A stretch of DNA of 64,000 nucleotides from positions 1 through 64,000 of the forward strand of contig JANXXI010000247.1 in the NCBI GenBank assembly GCA_025350695.1, written 5' to 3'. Source of the stretch: Acidobacteriota bacterium (lineage in GTDB: Bacteria > Acidobacteriota > Terriglobia > Bryobacterales > Bryobacteraceae). Under the pieces are notes generated by a model, which was not told the origin of the DNA, ran no database searches, and was given only the letters and a program-made list of their open reading frames with translations. Of this stretch, positions 1-9,670 are shown in pieces. The position numbers and the translations under genes were made by a program. Each line of letters starts with the position of its first letter. Positions within the stretch are counted from its first letter, which is position 1.

Positions 1-136
1 GCGGCAGTTAGCGAAAGGCAAAAAATTGAGAATGCCACGAGTGCTCTCATGAAATAAATGCGAATGATAATAACTCCCTTGGTTCCAGACTACGAAACTA
101 TGAGGCAGTGCCGCAACGCTTCGGTTCCGCGATAGA

Positions 137-1651
137 ATGGCGGCAATGCCAACTATCACCCGCCGACAATTCCTGGCCTCCGTCGCCCTCCCGCTTGCGG
201 CTCAAATACCGAAGCGCCCTAACATTTTATTCATCATGGTGGATGAGATGCGATGGGATGCCATGGGGGTGGAAAATCATCCAATAGTTAAGACGCCGAA
301 TCTGGATAAGCTTGCCGCCGAAGGGACCCGCTTCACTAATGCCTATACGGTTTCCCCGGTCTGCTGCCCTGCGCGCGCTTCCGTATTCACAGGCCGCTAT
401 GCCCACGTTCACGGCGTCACCTCGAACGGCGTTCCGGCCAACAACGGCGAGATTTTTCTTCCTTCCATCTTGAAGCACCACGGCTATCACACGGCCATTG
501 CCGGCAAGCTGCACTACACGCCCGCGCGGTTCGATTATGGCTTCGATCAATTCTGGAGCTTCTCCTCAGAGGGCCCGACGCCGGAGCTTGGTTACAACGC
601 CTACTTGAGGAAGAAGCACGGCTCGCCCGCCAAGTGGCCTCGTGTCGAGGGCACTTGCCCATGGCCTGACGATCCCCTCGGCAAAGACGTTGGCCTGTTT
701 AAATACCCGGAAGAGGATTTCGAAACCGATTGGATCACCGCACGGTCAATCGACTACTTGCGAAGCCGCAAAAGCGCAAACCAGCCGTTCTTCCTTTTCA
801 CCAGCTACCTGAAGCCGCATTCGCCATCCGTCGAGCCGGAACCATACTTCAGCTTGTACGATCCGCAAAAGATGCCTATTCCGAAACTAGTGCCCAACGC
901 CAAGGAAATTCGCGCGTCTCAAAAAGGCCAGCAGCGGCGGCACCATGTGGATAACGAAGAGATGATGCGCGTGATGAGCGCCAAATACTACGGCGCAATT
1001 ACGCATGTGGATCATCACGTCGGAAAACTGCTGGGCGAATTGGAATCGCTGAACCTGGCCGACGACACAATCGTTTTGTTTACTGCCGATCACGGCAACA
1101 TGCTGGGCGATCACGGTCGCTGGTTCAAGGGTGTCCAGTATGAAGGCTCGTCGCATGTGCCGCTGCTTTGGCGCGGGCTGAAGGGCGCCTCGGAAAATGG
1201 CGGTAGGGTGAATTCGAAGGTGATCGAAAATACCGATCTGGCGCCAACCATTCTTGAATCAGCTGGCCTCGAGGTTCCGCAAGGCATGCAGGGTAAGAGC
1301 TTTCTGAAGCTAGCGCGGGGCAGAGATCCGAAGTGGAAAGATCGTTGCTATTCGCAACTGCGGGCCGGCATGGTGTTGCGGGATGGGTACAAGCTGATCG
1401 ACAACAGCTTGGATGGAACCGGGCCGTGGGAGCTTTATCATTTGCCATCGGACCGAAAAGAGGATCGAAATTTGGTGGACGATGTCAAGCAGAAGAACCG
1501 AGTGGTGGCGTTCAAACAGGAGTTGGCCGTGTTTCGCAAGGACAAGCCTGCACCGGTGAAAATTGCCGGGATGAAAATGCCGGCGTATGCCACCATCAGC
1601 GATAAGGAACGGGCGGAGGCGGTGCGGAACGCTCCCGAGGATAATAATTGA
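137..1651 (+). CDS. Sulfatase (type I, formylglycine-dependent), probably exported
   Basis: 504 aa ORF; RPNILFIMVDEMRWDAMG metal-binding start, VCCPARASVFTGRY (CxPxR sulfatase signature), HTAIAGKLH; N-terminal TRRQFLAS resembles a Tat signal. Confidence 0.92.
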   Translation: MAAMPTITRRQFLASVALPLAAQIPKRPNILFIMVDEMRWDAMGVENHPIVKTPNLDKLAAEGTRFTNAYTVSPVCCPARASVFTGRYAHVHGVTSNGVPANNGEIFLPSILKHHGYHTAIAGKLHYTPARFDYGFDQFWSFSSEGPTPELGYNAYLRKKHGSPAKWPRVEGTCPWPDDPLGKDVGLFKYPEEDFETDWITARSIDYLRSRKSANQPFFLFTSYLKPHSPSVEPEPYFSLYDPQKMPIPKLVPNAKEIRASQKGQQRRHHVDNEEMMRVMSAKYYGAITHVDHHVGKLLGELESLNLADDTIVLFTADHGNMLGDHGRWFKGVQYEGSSHVPLLWRGLKGASENGGRVNSKVIENTDLAPTILESAGLEVPQGMQGKSFLKLARGRDPKWKDRCYSQLRAGMVLRDGYKLIDNSLDGTGPWELYHLPSDRKEDRNLVDDVKQKNRVVAFKQELAVFRKDKPAPVKIAGMKMPAYATISDKERAEAVRNAPEDNN

Positions 1652-1653
1652 CG

Positions 1654-2649
1654 CTACGGCGCGGCTTCAAGAACCGCTGCGCCAATCTGTCCGTTGAGCC
1701 CTTCGGCGGGCAAGGCACGATCCCCACCACCGAACCAGAGGCGCAACTTGCCATTTTCAAGCAGCACCGTAGCGTCGCAAACAACTTGCCAGTTCCAGCC
1801 TGCTTGGCCGGCAAATGGCTCGCCGGTATAACGGAGCCACTTCACGCCATTCCGAGAGAACGCGAGGCCCATGCGCCGATGTTCCCTCTTATCGCGGCCG
1901 GTGTACAACATCCAGTAATAACCGTGCGATGCCCAAACGGCGGGCTCCCCAAGGCCCACTTCATCGAATGCGCCAGCCTCTCCCAATTCCAAAATCGGAT
2001 TGGCGATGAGCCGCTTCCAGTGAACTCCATCGGTCGAAACAGCCACGCCTAGCCGCTGCCTTCGCGCCCGGTCCTGACCTAGAAAGTAAAGATAGAGCGA
2101 GCCCCCAGCCTCGATCACATAGGGATCACCCACGCCCCGTTCATCCCAGCTTTCGTAGGGCCCAACGGTCAACACCGGTTCGTTATTCTTCGTCCAATGA
2201 ATGGCGTCGGTGGACCGGGCGAGCCCGATCTGTGGCGGCGAGCCGGCCTGATAGTAGTAGAGAAGCTCGCCATTACGTTCGATGACCGCACCATTGGCCG
2301 CGATGTAAGAGCCTTCCCAAGTGGCTGGTCCGGGCGACAGAACTTTCCCCTTCTTCGTCCAATCCGCGCCATCGGATGAAGTAGCAAGACCCGTGTGCCA
2401 AGTCTTGCCATCGTAACCTGAATATAGGTTTATATAGGACGACCCACGCCGGAGGACCGAAGGATTGAGCGCATCGGATGCGTCAAATTCTCCACTTTTC
2501 CCACGAAGCAGGACTGGCTCAGCCTTCAGGCTTACGCTCCACTTGGGCAGAGGGCCACCCGGCTGCTGAGGCAGTTCGAACGTGGAGTAAGGAGCGCAGC
2601 TCGAAAGAAGGAGCAACCCGCAGCACGAGATCCAGAACTTCCAATTCAT
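1654..2649 (-). CDS. Lipoprotein with five-bladed beta-propeller (glycosyl hydrolase 43/32-like)
   Basis: Lipobox-like CGLLLLSSCAPYS; repeated SxDGxxWxK motifs (SSDGADWTKKG, STDAIHWTKNN, STDGVHWKRL). Confidence 0.75.
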   Translation of the reverse strand: MNWKFWISCCGLLLLSSCAPYSTFELPQQPGGPLPKWSVSLKAEPVLLRGKSGEFDASDALNPSVLRRGSSYINLYSGYDGKTWHTGLATSSDGADWTKKGKVLSPGPATWEGSYIAANGAVIERNGELLYYYQAGSPPQIGLARSTDAIHWTKNNEPVLTVGPYESWDERGVGDPYVIEAGGSLYLYFLGQDRARRQRLGVAVSTDGVHWKRLIANPILELGEAGAFDEVGLGEPAVWASHGYYWMLYTGRDKREHRRMGLAFSRNGVKWLRYTGEPFAGQAGWNWQVVCDATVLLENGKLRLWFGGGDRALPAEGLNGQIGAAVLEAAP

Positions 2650-3824
2650 ATCGGAATGCGAACGCGCACGCCAGAGCCTTTGCCTGGTTGCGATTCGAGC
2701 AACATCTCACCGTTCAAGCCACGCACCCGCCGCCGAATCGACTCCGGTCCCAAGCGCAGCAACTCAAGCTCTTCCAGTGAATAAGTCCCAGCAAATGGAA
2801 ACCCGGTGCCATCATCAGCCACCGACAGTTCAAAGAACCCATCCTGCTTCCCAATTGCCACCGTCACGCGAGACGCCTTGGAATGCTTTTGTACATTATG
2901 CAAGGATTCCCGCACAATCTGCAAAATTTCTCGCGCTGTTTGCGGGTCGGGCGTCGAATCAGAAGTCACGCCCAGCATGGTCGCCGAGATGCCGCTCTCT
3001 TTTTCAAAGCCTTCAACCAGTTTGCGGATCGATGGAGCAAGGCCCGCTCCGTCGATCTCGACCGGCCGCATGCTGCGCACCCAGGCGCGCAACTCGGTTG
3101 ACTGCGACTTCGTCAGTTCCTGCACTTGCTTCAATTCCTCGGCCGCCAAGCGTGGGTCGCGCTCGAGTATTTTGCGCACAACCTCAAGCCGCATCTGGAT
3201 CCCGACGAAACTTTGTAGCGGCCCGTCGTGGAAATCCGCCGCGATGCGTTGCCGCTCCGCTTCCCGCGCATGCACCGCCTCACCGCGCGACATCTGAGCC
3301 TGCAACGATGCGGCTTTCAATCGATCTTCGAGATTCTTCTGCTGTAAGGAAACGATGATCACGGCCATGCCGCTAACGAGAAGCGCCGGCGAAAGGACAA
3401 CCGTTTCTACCGGCCGGAAGACGAATAGGAAGCCGCAGGCGATCATCACCACCACAATCACTTCCCGGGCCGTGTGCTCAAGGGCGGCGGACAACAAAAC
3501 ATAGAGGTAAAATAGGCTCGTCAACCCGATGTTATACGGCGTCTGCAGGTTGCAGCACAGCAGGAAAAATATCGTGTCCACCAGCAAACCCAACTGGCGG
3601 AATCCGGCCTTGTCGAGGGACTTCAGGAAAATGGACCCGACGGCGTAAGCGAAGTAGACACCCCAAAGCAGCGGAGCGATGGCGGCTACTTTCCCGGGTG
3701 CGGCGCCTAACGATGCTAACAGGCACAAGCCAGCTAAAATAGCTCTCGATGCCGCGAGCCATACCCTCCACTGGTTGATGTTCACGCCTGCCGTTTGCGC
3801 TGGCTGTTTGGACAGATTTATCAT
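2646..3824 (-). CDS. Sensor histidine kinase (HisKA_3/NarX type) with N-terminal membrane segments
   Basis: DFHDGPLQSFVGIQMRLE H-box; HATPase motifs IVRESLHNVQKHSKASRV and VADDGTGF; hydrophobic N-terminal half; start overlaps the downstream lipoprotein frame boundary by 4 nt. Confidence 0.88.
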   Translation of the reverse strand: MINLSKQPAQTAGVNINQWRVWLAASRAILAGLCLLASLGAAPGKVAAIAPLLWGVYFAYAVGSIFLKSLDKAGFRQLGLLVDTIFFLLCCNLQTPYNIGLTSLFYLYVLLSAALEHTAREVIVVVMIACGFLFVFRPVETVVLSPALLVSGMAVIIVSLQQKNLEDRLKAASLQAQMSRGEAVHAREAERQRIAADFHDGPLQSFVGIQMRLEVVRKILERDPRLAAEELKQVQELTKSQSTELRAWVRSMRPVEIDGAGLAPSIRKLVEGFEKESGISATMLGVTSDSTPDPQTAREILQIVRESLHNVQKHSKASRVTVAIGKQDGFFELSVADDGTGFPFAGTYSLEELELLRLGPESIRRRVRGLNGEMLLESQPGKGSGVRVRIPI

Positions 3825-3846
3825 CCTTCTTTATGTGCGCGGCTGT

Positions 3847-4380
3847 TTACCTGCGATAGAGGTAAAGTGTGTGGCTTCGTCCTTCTCCGTCATCATCTAT
3901 ATGCTTGGTCTTTTCCGGAGTCCAGCCAGCAATCTCAAAATCGTGGGCCACAATGCGCGTGCCTTTCTTCAAATGCTTTTCAAGCAGGGGCCGGACCTTA
4001 TCGTTCGAGATGGGTAACAAATACACTGTGATCAAGTTGGCCGAACTGTAATCCTGAACCATGATATCGCCATGAATGATGTTGGCCAGTTTGTCCAGCT
4101 TCAGCCGTTTGATCCGTTCCGTGCTTTGCAGCCACAAATCCTTATCAAACTCAACCCCAGTGGAAACAGCCTTGTATTTTTCGGCAGCCATGAGCACAAT
4201 CCGGCCATCACCGCTGCCAAGATCGAACATCCTCTCGCCCTTCTTTAGTTCCCCGAATTCGAGCATCTTCTCGACAATCACTTCGGGGGTCGGGTAATAG
4301 GGCGCAAGCTTCTCCACATCCTTCTTGTCCTGGGCCACCAGCCCGGATGCGAAGAACACTAGGAATAGTAGATTTTTCAT
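3847..4380 (-). CDS. Class I SAM-dependent methyltransferase with apparent signal peptide
   Basis: MFDLGSGDGRIV SAM-binding motif I; TGVEFDKDL; likely start MKNLLFLVFFASGLVAQ (ATG at 4380), a typical signal sequence. Confidence 0.8.
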   Translation of the reverse strand: MKNLLFLVFFASGLVAQDKKDVEKLAPYYPTPEVIVEKMLEFGELKKGERMFDLGSGDGRIVLMAAEKYKAVSTGVEFDKDLWLQSTERIKRLKLDKLANIIHGDIMVQDYSSANLITVYLLPISNDKVRPLLEKHLKKGTRIVAHDFEIAGWTPEKTKHIDDDGEGRSHTLYLYRR

Positions 4381-4463
4381 AGGAATCTCCTCGGCTCTTA
4401 AGACGCGGCGCATCGTCCTATAGATTCTAACTAATTGATGTTATGGATTGTTGACAAAAAGGA

Positions 4464-6422
4464 CTACTGTTCCAGATAAATCCGTACACGGTTGCTTTCT
4501 GCGCGGCCAGTCTCAAGATAAAGTTCGGCAGGCCCGGCGTTGACCACCGATGGCAGCGTAACTTCAACTAAATAGAAGCCAACGATTCCAGGAGCCAGTG
4601 TCGCCTTTGTAACATCGAGGGGCACGCGGTCAAGAAACACTCGGACTGGAGCCATCACTTTGGGAGGAGCATTCAACGGAGCGGCTACACCAGCTGGCCA
4701 ATCGGGTGTTACCCGGCCCAATCCGGCTGCCAGAATTTGAATGCGCGTGCCGGCCCGGGCAGGCTGCATGAGATCCAACAACACACCCGAATCGGCATTA
4801 AGCACCATCGGGGTGCCATCCCTATCCACAAAAACAGCAGGAGAGGTAGGCTCAAGCAACATACCAATTTCTGTCCTGCCCTTCGACGTCTCCAGTTGCA
4901 AGGAAACGGTCGTGCCAGTCAATTGGAAGGGCAATTGAATCTGGGATTCGCCGGCTGAACGAGCAAGCACGGGGCTGATTTGATCCCCTGCCCTGGCTTG
5001 ATCGACGCTTGCGCCAATAATGCTAATCAGCGAACCGGGGGCGGCGGGACGAAGGCTACCGTCAGCCGCCGAAACCGCGCGGAGCTGGCGAAGCCGATGC
5101 GGAGCCATGGTGGCGTAAACCCCCCAACCGTCAAGGGCTACATAAAGTTGATTACCAGCCGGATCTAACTTGACGTCGCTCGCTCCGGGCTCTGGAAGGT
5201 TACCGCCGATGCGCGTCCATTGCTTAGCAGCTCCAGCCGGGTCGGCGCCAGTCAATTCCAAATAAGTGAAGTGCACGCCCTCGTTCGAGGCGGCATAGAC
5301 AGCACCAGTCGATTGATCGAACGTGACTCCCCGAATGCGTGAGGCATTCAGGTCGCCGGTAATTTCTTCCCAGAACGAGCCGCCCGTCCAGGTGCGCCAC
5401 ACCGCGCCTTTAACCCCGCCGGAGATTACGGCAACGGCCCGTCGAGGGTCACGCGAGTCGATCGCAAAGGCTTCCACCCGGCCTGCGCCAGTAGCTTGGG
5501 CAGGTAACCAGTCCACTCCACGGTTTAGAGAAACGAACAACCGTCCATCAAGAGACCCTGCGTAAAGCGTGTCTCCCACAGTCTGGGCTGTGGTGATGAT
5601 TCCGCCCAGTTTCGATTGGGCTAAGCGAACTAAGGCTGATTCCTGTGAATTGGGTGCATCCGCGGCTGGCCGCCAGGAAAGCTTTTCGCCCGGCCGCCAT
5701 TCCACAGGCAGGTTGGTAAAGGTTCCGCCCTGTTCTCGTACTTTTAGTTCCAGGCGCAATCCGCTGGGACCGTTAGGCGTTGCAAGAATGCGTCGAACCG
5801 CTAGATTCGGCAAGCCGGCATTTAGGCTCAACCAAGTTTTGCCGCCGTCAACCGAGCGCCAAACGCCCGTCGCGGTTCCGGCCACAATTTCATCATCTTC
5901 TTTAGGAGAAACAGCTAAGTCAAACACTTCGCCGCCGAGGATCGATTGGCCTTTATAGGAAGTTACGTTCTGCCAACCTTCGCCCCCGTTTTCCGATCGC
6001 CACACGTGGAGTCCGGCAGCGTAAGCTTTATTGGCTCTAGTGAACTGCGCGGCAGTCATACGCGAACCGATGGGCACGCGCTTGGTTTGGACATTAGGAT
6101 TGGTGGTAGGAGCCACATCTTTTGGAGCCAGTTGCCAACCTTCCAGATCTTCGGTGACGTACACCGCACCGGATGGCATGCGGGCGAAAATCTTCACTCC
6201 CTCGGCATCGAACCAAACCCGGTCAACAGCTCCTGAGGCCGGACCAGAGAGGGATAAATCAATGGCCGAATTGCCGATGCGCCGCCAGTCGGAATTGAGC
6301 AACGGTTGGGCAATAGCCGCTCCCGACAATAAGAGGTAGAGCCCCTGTGTCGCCCAAAGTTTCCGTACTGTGGAATTTTGACCCATTCTCTCAGTCTTCA
6401 TTCTAACCCTTAATATCGGCAT
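4464..6422 (-). CDS. BNR/sialidase-type beta-propeller protein with TIGR03437-like C-terminal domain
   Basis: WRSVDGGKTWLSLNAG and VSLNRGVDWLPAQ repeats; C-terminus APGSLISIIGAS...AAGLGRVTPDWPAGVAAP...LAPGIVGFYLVEVTLP matches the Solibacter-type TIGR03437 pattern. Confidence 0.8.
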   Translation of the reverse strand: MPILRVRMKTERMGQNSTVRKLWATQGLYLLLSGAAIAQPLLNSDWRRIGNSAIDLSLSGPASGAVDRVWFDAEGVKIFARMPSGAVYVTEDLEGWQLAPKDVAPTTNPNVQTKRVPIGSRMTAAQFTRANKAYAAGLHVWRSENGGEGWQNVTSYKGQSILGGEVFDLAVSPKEDDEIVAGTATGVWRSVDGGKTWLSLNAGLPNLAVRRILATPNGPSGLRLELKVREQGGTFTNLPVEWRPGEKLSWRPAADAPNSQESALVRLAQSKLGGIITTAQTVGDTLYAGSLDGRLFVSLNRGVDWLPAQATGAGRVEAFAIDSRDPRRAVAVISGGVKGAVWRTWTGGSFWEEITGDLNASRIRGVTFDQSTGAVYAASNEGVHFTYLELTGADPAGAAKQWTRIGGNLPEPGASDVKLDPAGNQLYVALDGWGVYATMAPHRLRQLRAVSAADGSLRPAAPGSLISIIGASVDQARAGDQISPVLARSAGESQIQLPFQLTGTTVSLQLETSKGRTEIGMLLEPTSPAVFVDRDGTPMVLNADSGVLLDLMQPARAGTRIQILAAGLGRVTPDWPAGVAAPLNAPPKVMAPVRVFLDRVPLDVTKATLAPGIVGFYLVEVTLPSVVNAGPAELYLETGRAESNRVRIYLEQ

Positions 6423-6584
6423 TTGGCGCCGGAAACTGTTGATATCACATTGAGAATTTTCAATTTCGTACCAAGAAACTTCCGACGGCCTGTGACTTGC
6501 ACTGCAATTTCGTGTACACTGGCCTTTTGGTTCGTGTTATTTTGGCCGATAGTCTAATAGGCGCGCAAGACGCTTTTACTGATC

Positions 6585-7397
6585 ATGCTTAGGGGAATCA
6601 AATTCGGATTCGCGGTGCTAGGGGTAATAGCCAGCACGCTATCGCAGTCCTATGCCCAGTCTTACAACCCCTTTGCGGACCGGGCAGGTAAGCTGGTTGA
6701 AGCCACGGGCAGCATCTCTGTATTAAGAGACGGTAACGCCTGGGCTCTCAATATCGGTGATTCTGTTCAGGTGCGGCAAACTATCGTGACCGGGCCGGAC
6801 GGCTATGGCAAGTTCCAGGTTAGCGACGGGTCCACGTTTGAAGTTTTCCCCAACTCACGCGGCGTGTTCCGGGTTAACCCTAGCTCTCCCAAAGACTTAC
6901 TGGATCTCTATCTGGGCAAAGTGAAGGTCCACATTGAAAAAATGATGGGTGGGCGGGCAAATCCGAATAACGTTAACACCCCGACTGCCATCATTTCCGT
7001 ACGTGGTACAACCTTTTTTGTAGAGGCAACCGAAGATACGACGCAAGTCGGCGTGGAAGAAGGCGTAGTGGACGTAACCCACGTTGTCTTCCATTCAACG
7101 GTCACGTTGAAAGACGGCGATGCGATAACCGTATACAAGAACCAGTCGTTGGCAAAAGCATCCAAGGATGTTGGCGGTTTTGTGAATGCCGCGATTAATA
7201 AGCTGGCGGAAATCGCCCAGCAAATTGGACCACGGATTGGCCGTGGCGGAACCTCTGGTCCTGGCAGTGTACCCACGGCAAACGGTGGCAACGGAGCGCC
7301 TGCTGACAAGGGCAAGCCTCCCACGGAAACGCCGACTACACCAGTGCCCCCTCCGCCTCCTCCGTCACTTCCACCGCCGCCCCCACCGGCTAAGTAG
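6585..7397 (+). CDS. Exported FecR-domain protein with proline-rich C-terminus
   Basis: Signal peptide; LVEATGSISVLRDGNAWALNIGDSVQVRQTIVTGPDGYGKFQVSDGSTFEVFPNSRG and TAIISVRGTTFFVEATEDTTQVGVEEGVVDV are FecR-like; tail VPPPPPPSLPPPPPPAK. Confidence 0.82.
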   Translation: MLRGIKFGFAVLGVIASTLSQSYAQSYNPFADRAGKLVEATGSISVLRDGNAWALNIGDSVQVRQTIVTGPDGYGKFQVSDGSTFEVFPNSRGVFRVNPSSPKDLLDLYLGKVKVHIEKMMGGRANPNNVNTPTAIISVRGTTFFVEATEDTTQVGVEEGVVDVTHVVFHSTVTLKDGDAITVYKNQSLAKASKDVGGFVNAAINKLAEIAQQIGPRIGRGGTSGPGSVPTANGGNGAPADKGKPPTETPTTPVPPPPPPSLPPPPPPAK

Positions 7398-7462
7398 AGT
7401 GCGCCTCAGGGAATTCGGATCCAGATGAGTGCGTGACAGCCGCGTCAGCAAGAATACCAGAT

Positions 7463-7769
7463 ACACTTATCCCTCCCTGGCGAAATTAGAGTTTCCGGTC
7501 GATTGGCGCTTCCTCCCTCTACGCTGCCAACCATAACAGCGTCGCCTATACATATAGGCTCGATCTTGGGGTTCCCCAACCCTTGGAACGCTTTGGGTCT
7601 TTCGTGCTTCCCGACCGGTTACCAATAAAATGGATACCTCGAGGACTTACCGTTAGAAGTTTGCTGGCCAGCAAAGTTGTCTTCTATTAAAAACATACCG
7701 CACGGGAAAAGCTGTTCGACTGGCGGAAGCGGGTAAGTGGTTTGTTATGAGTCAAAGAAAGTTGGAAAA
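7463..7769 (+). repeat. Copy A of a ~310 bp interspersed repeat (second copy 29377..29692)
   Basis: Long shared blocks with 29377..29692: GAGTTTCCGGTCGATTGGCGC, GCCAACCATAAC, GGAACGCTTTGGGTCTTTCGTGCTT, TTTGCTGGCCAGCAAA, TAAGTGGTTTGTT. Confidence 0.85.
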
Positions 7770-7939
7770 CGTTGGAGATTCGGAAAGTTGCTACGGCGCA
7801 ATGCTCGGAGCCTTTCAGCCTTTACTGCCCAAGCCCGCCAACGACGCACGCTCATCACGTCCATCCGTTCGCCGTCGAAGCGGATCTGCTTCACCGCCTT
7901 CCCCTTGGCCGATTCCCGTTTCAGATAGGCGTCTTGTCT

Positions 7940-8851
7940 AGCGAACCGGAAAGTGCAAGTCTGCCATCTGGACTAAAAACCACGCTATACACACTATCGG
8001 AATGGCCTTCCAAAATACCCACCAGTGCCCCGTTCCGTAAGTCCCAAAGCCGAATTGTATTGTCTAACGAACCGGAAAGAGCCAGTCCGCCATCAGGGCT
8101 AAAAGAGACGGCGCGAACGGTCCCGGAGTGGCCTTCGAAGATTTTCAATAGTTGACCAGTCCGCAAATCCCAGAGCCGTACCTAATGGTCTTGGGAGCCT
8201 CAGAGCGCCTGGCCGCCATCTGGTCCAAAAGCCAAGCAATAAACTCCACCACCACCATCGTGCCCACTAAGAGAGCGAATCCGAATGTCCCGTGGCTAAA
8301 TCATATAAATCGATAACATGGCTGCATGTGCTACCGCTTGCTACAAGATTTCTCTTAACGTCAAACGCTAATACCATTTTGCTTGTAGGTAGCCTCATTA
8401 TCGTGGAAGCTTTCGATTCTGCAATCTGCTCAATATTGGAATTCGAATTTACAGCTAGTCGACAAGCCTCCAGCAACTTCTCATACGCCCCCTTCGCTCG
8501 CCAAGCCACATAAAGAAACTGCGCCAAGCTCCCCTTGATCTCTGCACCATCGAACCGCAACGGAATAAACCGACGCTCCTTATTCAACGGGTCGCGAAAC
8601 CGGAACGTCCCCGCCTCCAACCGCGCCCAATCCGACCCAAACGCATTGGCCGACATGCACAGCACCAACACCCGGGATTGCTCCAGCCCCTCCTCGATCT
8701 TCGCCGGAATGCTCGCGCCAGGCTTTATCTCCCACTCATCGAACCAGACGCGCAGCCCGTCCTTGCGGAGTCGCTCGGCCACCTTGCGCACTGCGGCCTT
8801 GTCTTTGTTACTGTGGCTCAGGAAAACGTCGAACAGAATTGGATCAGGCAT
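7940..8851 (-). pseudogene. Decayed TIR-domain / WD40-repeat protein gene
   Basis: TIR at 8267..8851 (DVFLSHSNKDKAAVRKVAERLRKDGLRVWFDEWEIKPGASIPAKIEEGLEQSRVLVLCMSANAFGSDWARLEAG). After a frameshift near 8270..8290 the frame continues as WD40 (SGHDGGGGVYCLAFGPDGGQAL*GSQDH*VRLWDLRTGQLLKIFEGHSGTVRAVSFSPDGG), with two in-frame stops and truncation after SGSLD. Confidence 0.85.
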
Positions 8852-8897
8852 GGTAGAGGGGGGACTTTGCAGTGACGATCAAAGATTATCACAGCGG

Positions 8898-9458
8898 CTA
8901 CCCCAATCGCGGTAGGTGTTCCGGTTGCACAAGAATACGAATGGATCTGGCTTCGCCTGGAGTTCTCTCGATGAGCCCGTTACGCTGCAAAGTCTTGATC
9001 ATTTCGTGAACCGAAGGTGCGAAGACTCGAAAGTACCGTTGCATGTCCAACTCCGCGGGAGCCCGGCCATGGATCGTCGTGTAGTTGTAGATGAATGCCA
9101 GATACTGTCCCTGTTTTGCGGTAAACGGCGGCGCAATCGACGGATCGTGTTTGGGAACAGGATCTATGCTTACCTCGAAAGAGTCCTCGCCAAAGCTATC
9201 GAAGATGCGAACTTTAAGAAGGTAGACTTGTCCGCCGGCAATCAAGCGAACAGGCTTTTTTGCAGCAGTCACAAGGTTTCCTCGCAACTCTTTTGCGTCC
9301 GCGCTGCTGCTGGCGTATTTCGCGGTCCGAACATTCATGCCGTCTTTATTTGCGAAGACCCATTCGTGCCCGTCCTTGTACTCCACAGTAATGGTATGAG
9401 AACCAAATGAGAGTGCGTGCCCGCATAAACCTTCAAGTAATGTTTCCGGTCTGCCCAT
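8898..9458 (-). CDS. Hypothetical protein with C-terminal LexA-like winged helix
   Basis: 186 aa; C-terminus FTAKQGQYLAFIYNYTTIHGRAPAELDMQRYFRVFAPSVHEMIKTLQRNGLIERTPGEARSIRIL resembles the LexA DNA-binding domain; N-terminal half not recognised. Confidence 0.6.
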   Translation of the reverse strand: MGRPETLLEGLCGHALSFGSHTITVEYKDGHEWVFANKDGMNVRTAKYASSSADAKELRGNLVTAAKKPVRLIAGGQVYLLKVRIFDSFGEDSFEVSIDPVPKHDPSIAPPFTAKQGQYLAFIYNYTTIHGRAPAELDMQRYFRVFAPSVHEMIKTLQRNGLIERTPGEARSIRILVQPEHLPRLG

Positions 9459-9670
9459 GCGTGAACGGTGAAAACCTACCGCTCGTATTGTAGCTCCAAA
9501 TGGAAACGCGCCGTCGTTGCGTGGCGTAGATGCGTCAGTCGATGAACCCGCCGCAAGGAAACATCGTCGTCAAATTCACGCGCAGTTTCAAGCCAAAGTT
9601 TTCGTAGGCGCCCTATCGTGCTGGAGATTGATTCTCTCCTCGACCCGCGCCTTGCGAACGCAACCGGAGA

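Noticed and set aside
2777-3358. 193 aa plus-strand ORF and similar long ORFs antisense to the histidine kinase gene
   Set aside because: Shadow of the real minus-strand gene; no recognisable motif and R/P/S-rich composition typical of antisense frames in GC-rich DNA.
6480-6584. Promoter-like TGTGAC...TACACT upstream of the FecR gene
   Set aside because: Match and spacing too weak to support a promoter call without transcript data.
7321-7397. Proline-codon repeat at the 3' end of the FecR gene as a microsatellite or CRISPR-like array
   Set aside because: In-frame poly-proline tail of an intact ORF; no spacer structure.
9460-9670. Possible gene remnant between the LexA-like and NIF3-like genes
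   Set aside because: No frame chain gave a recognisable protein, unlike the PLD and TIR-WD40 cases.
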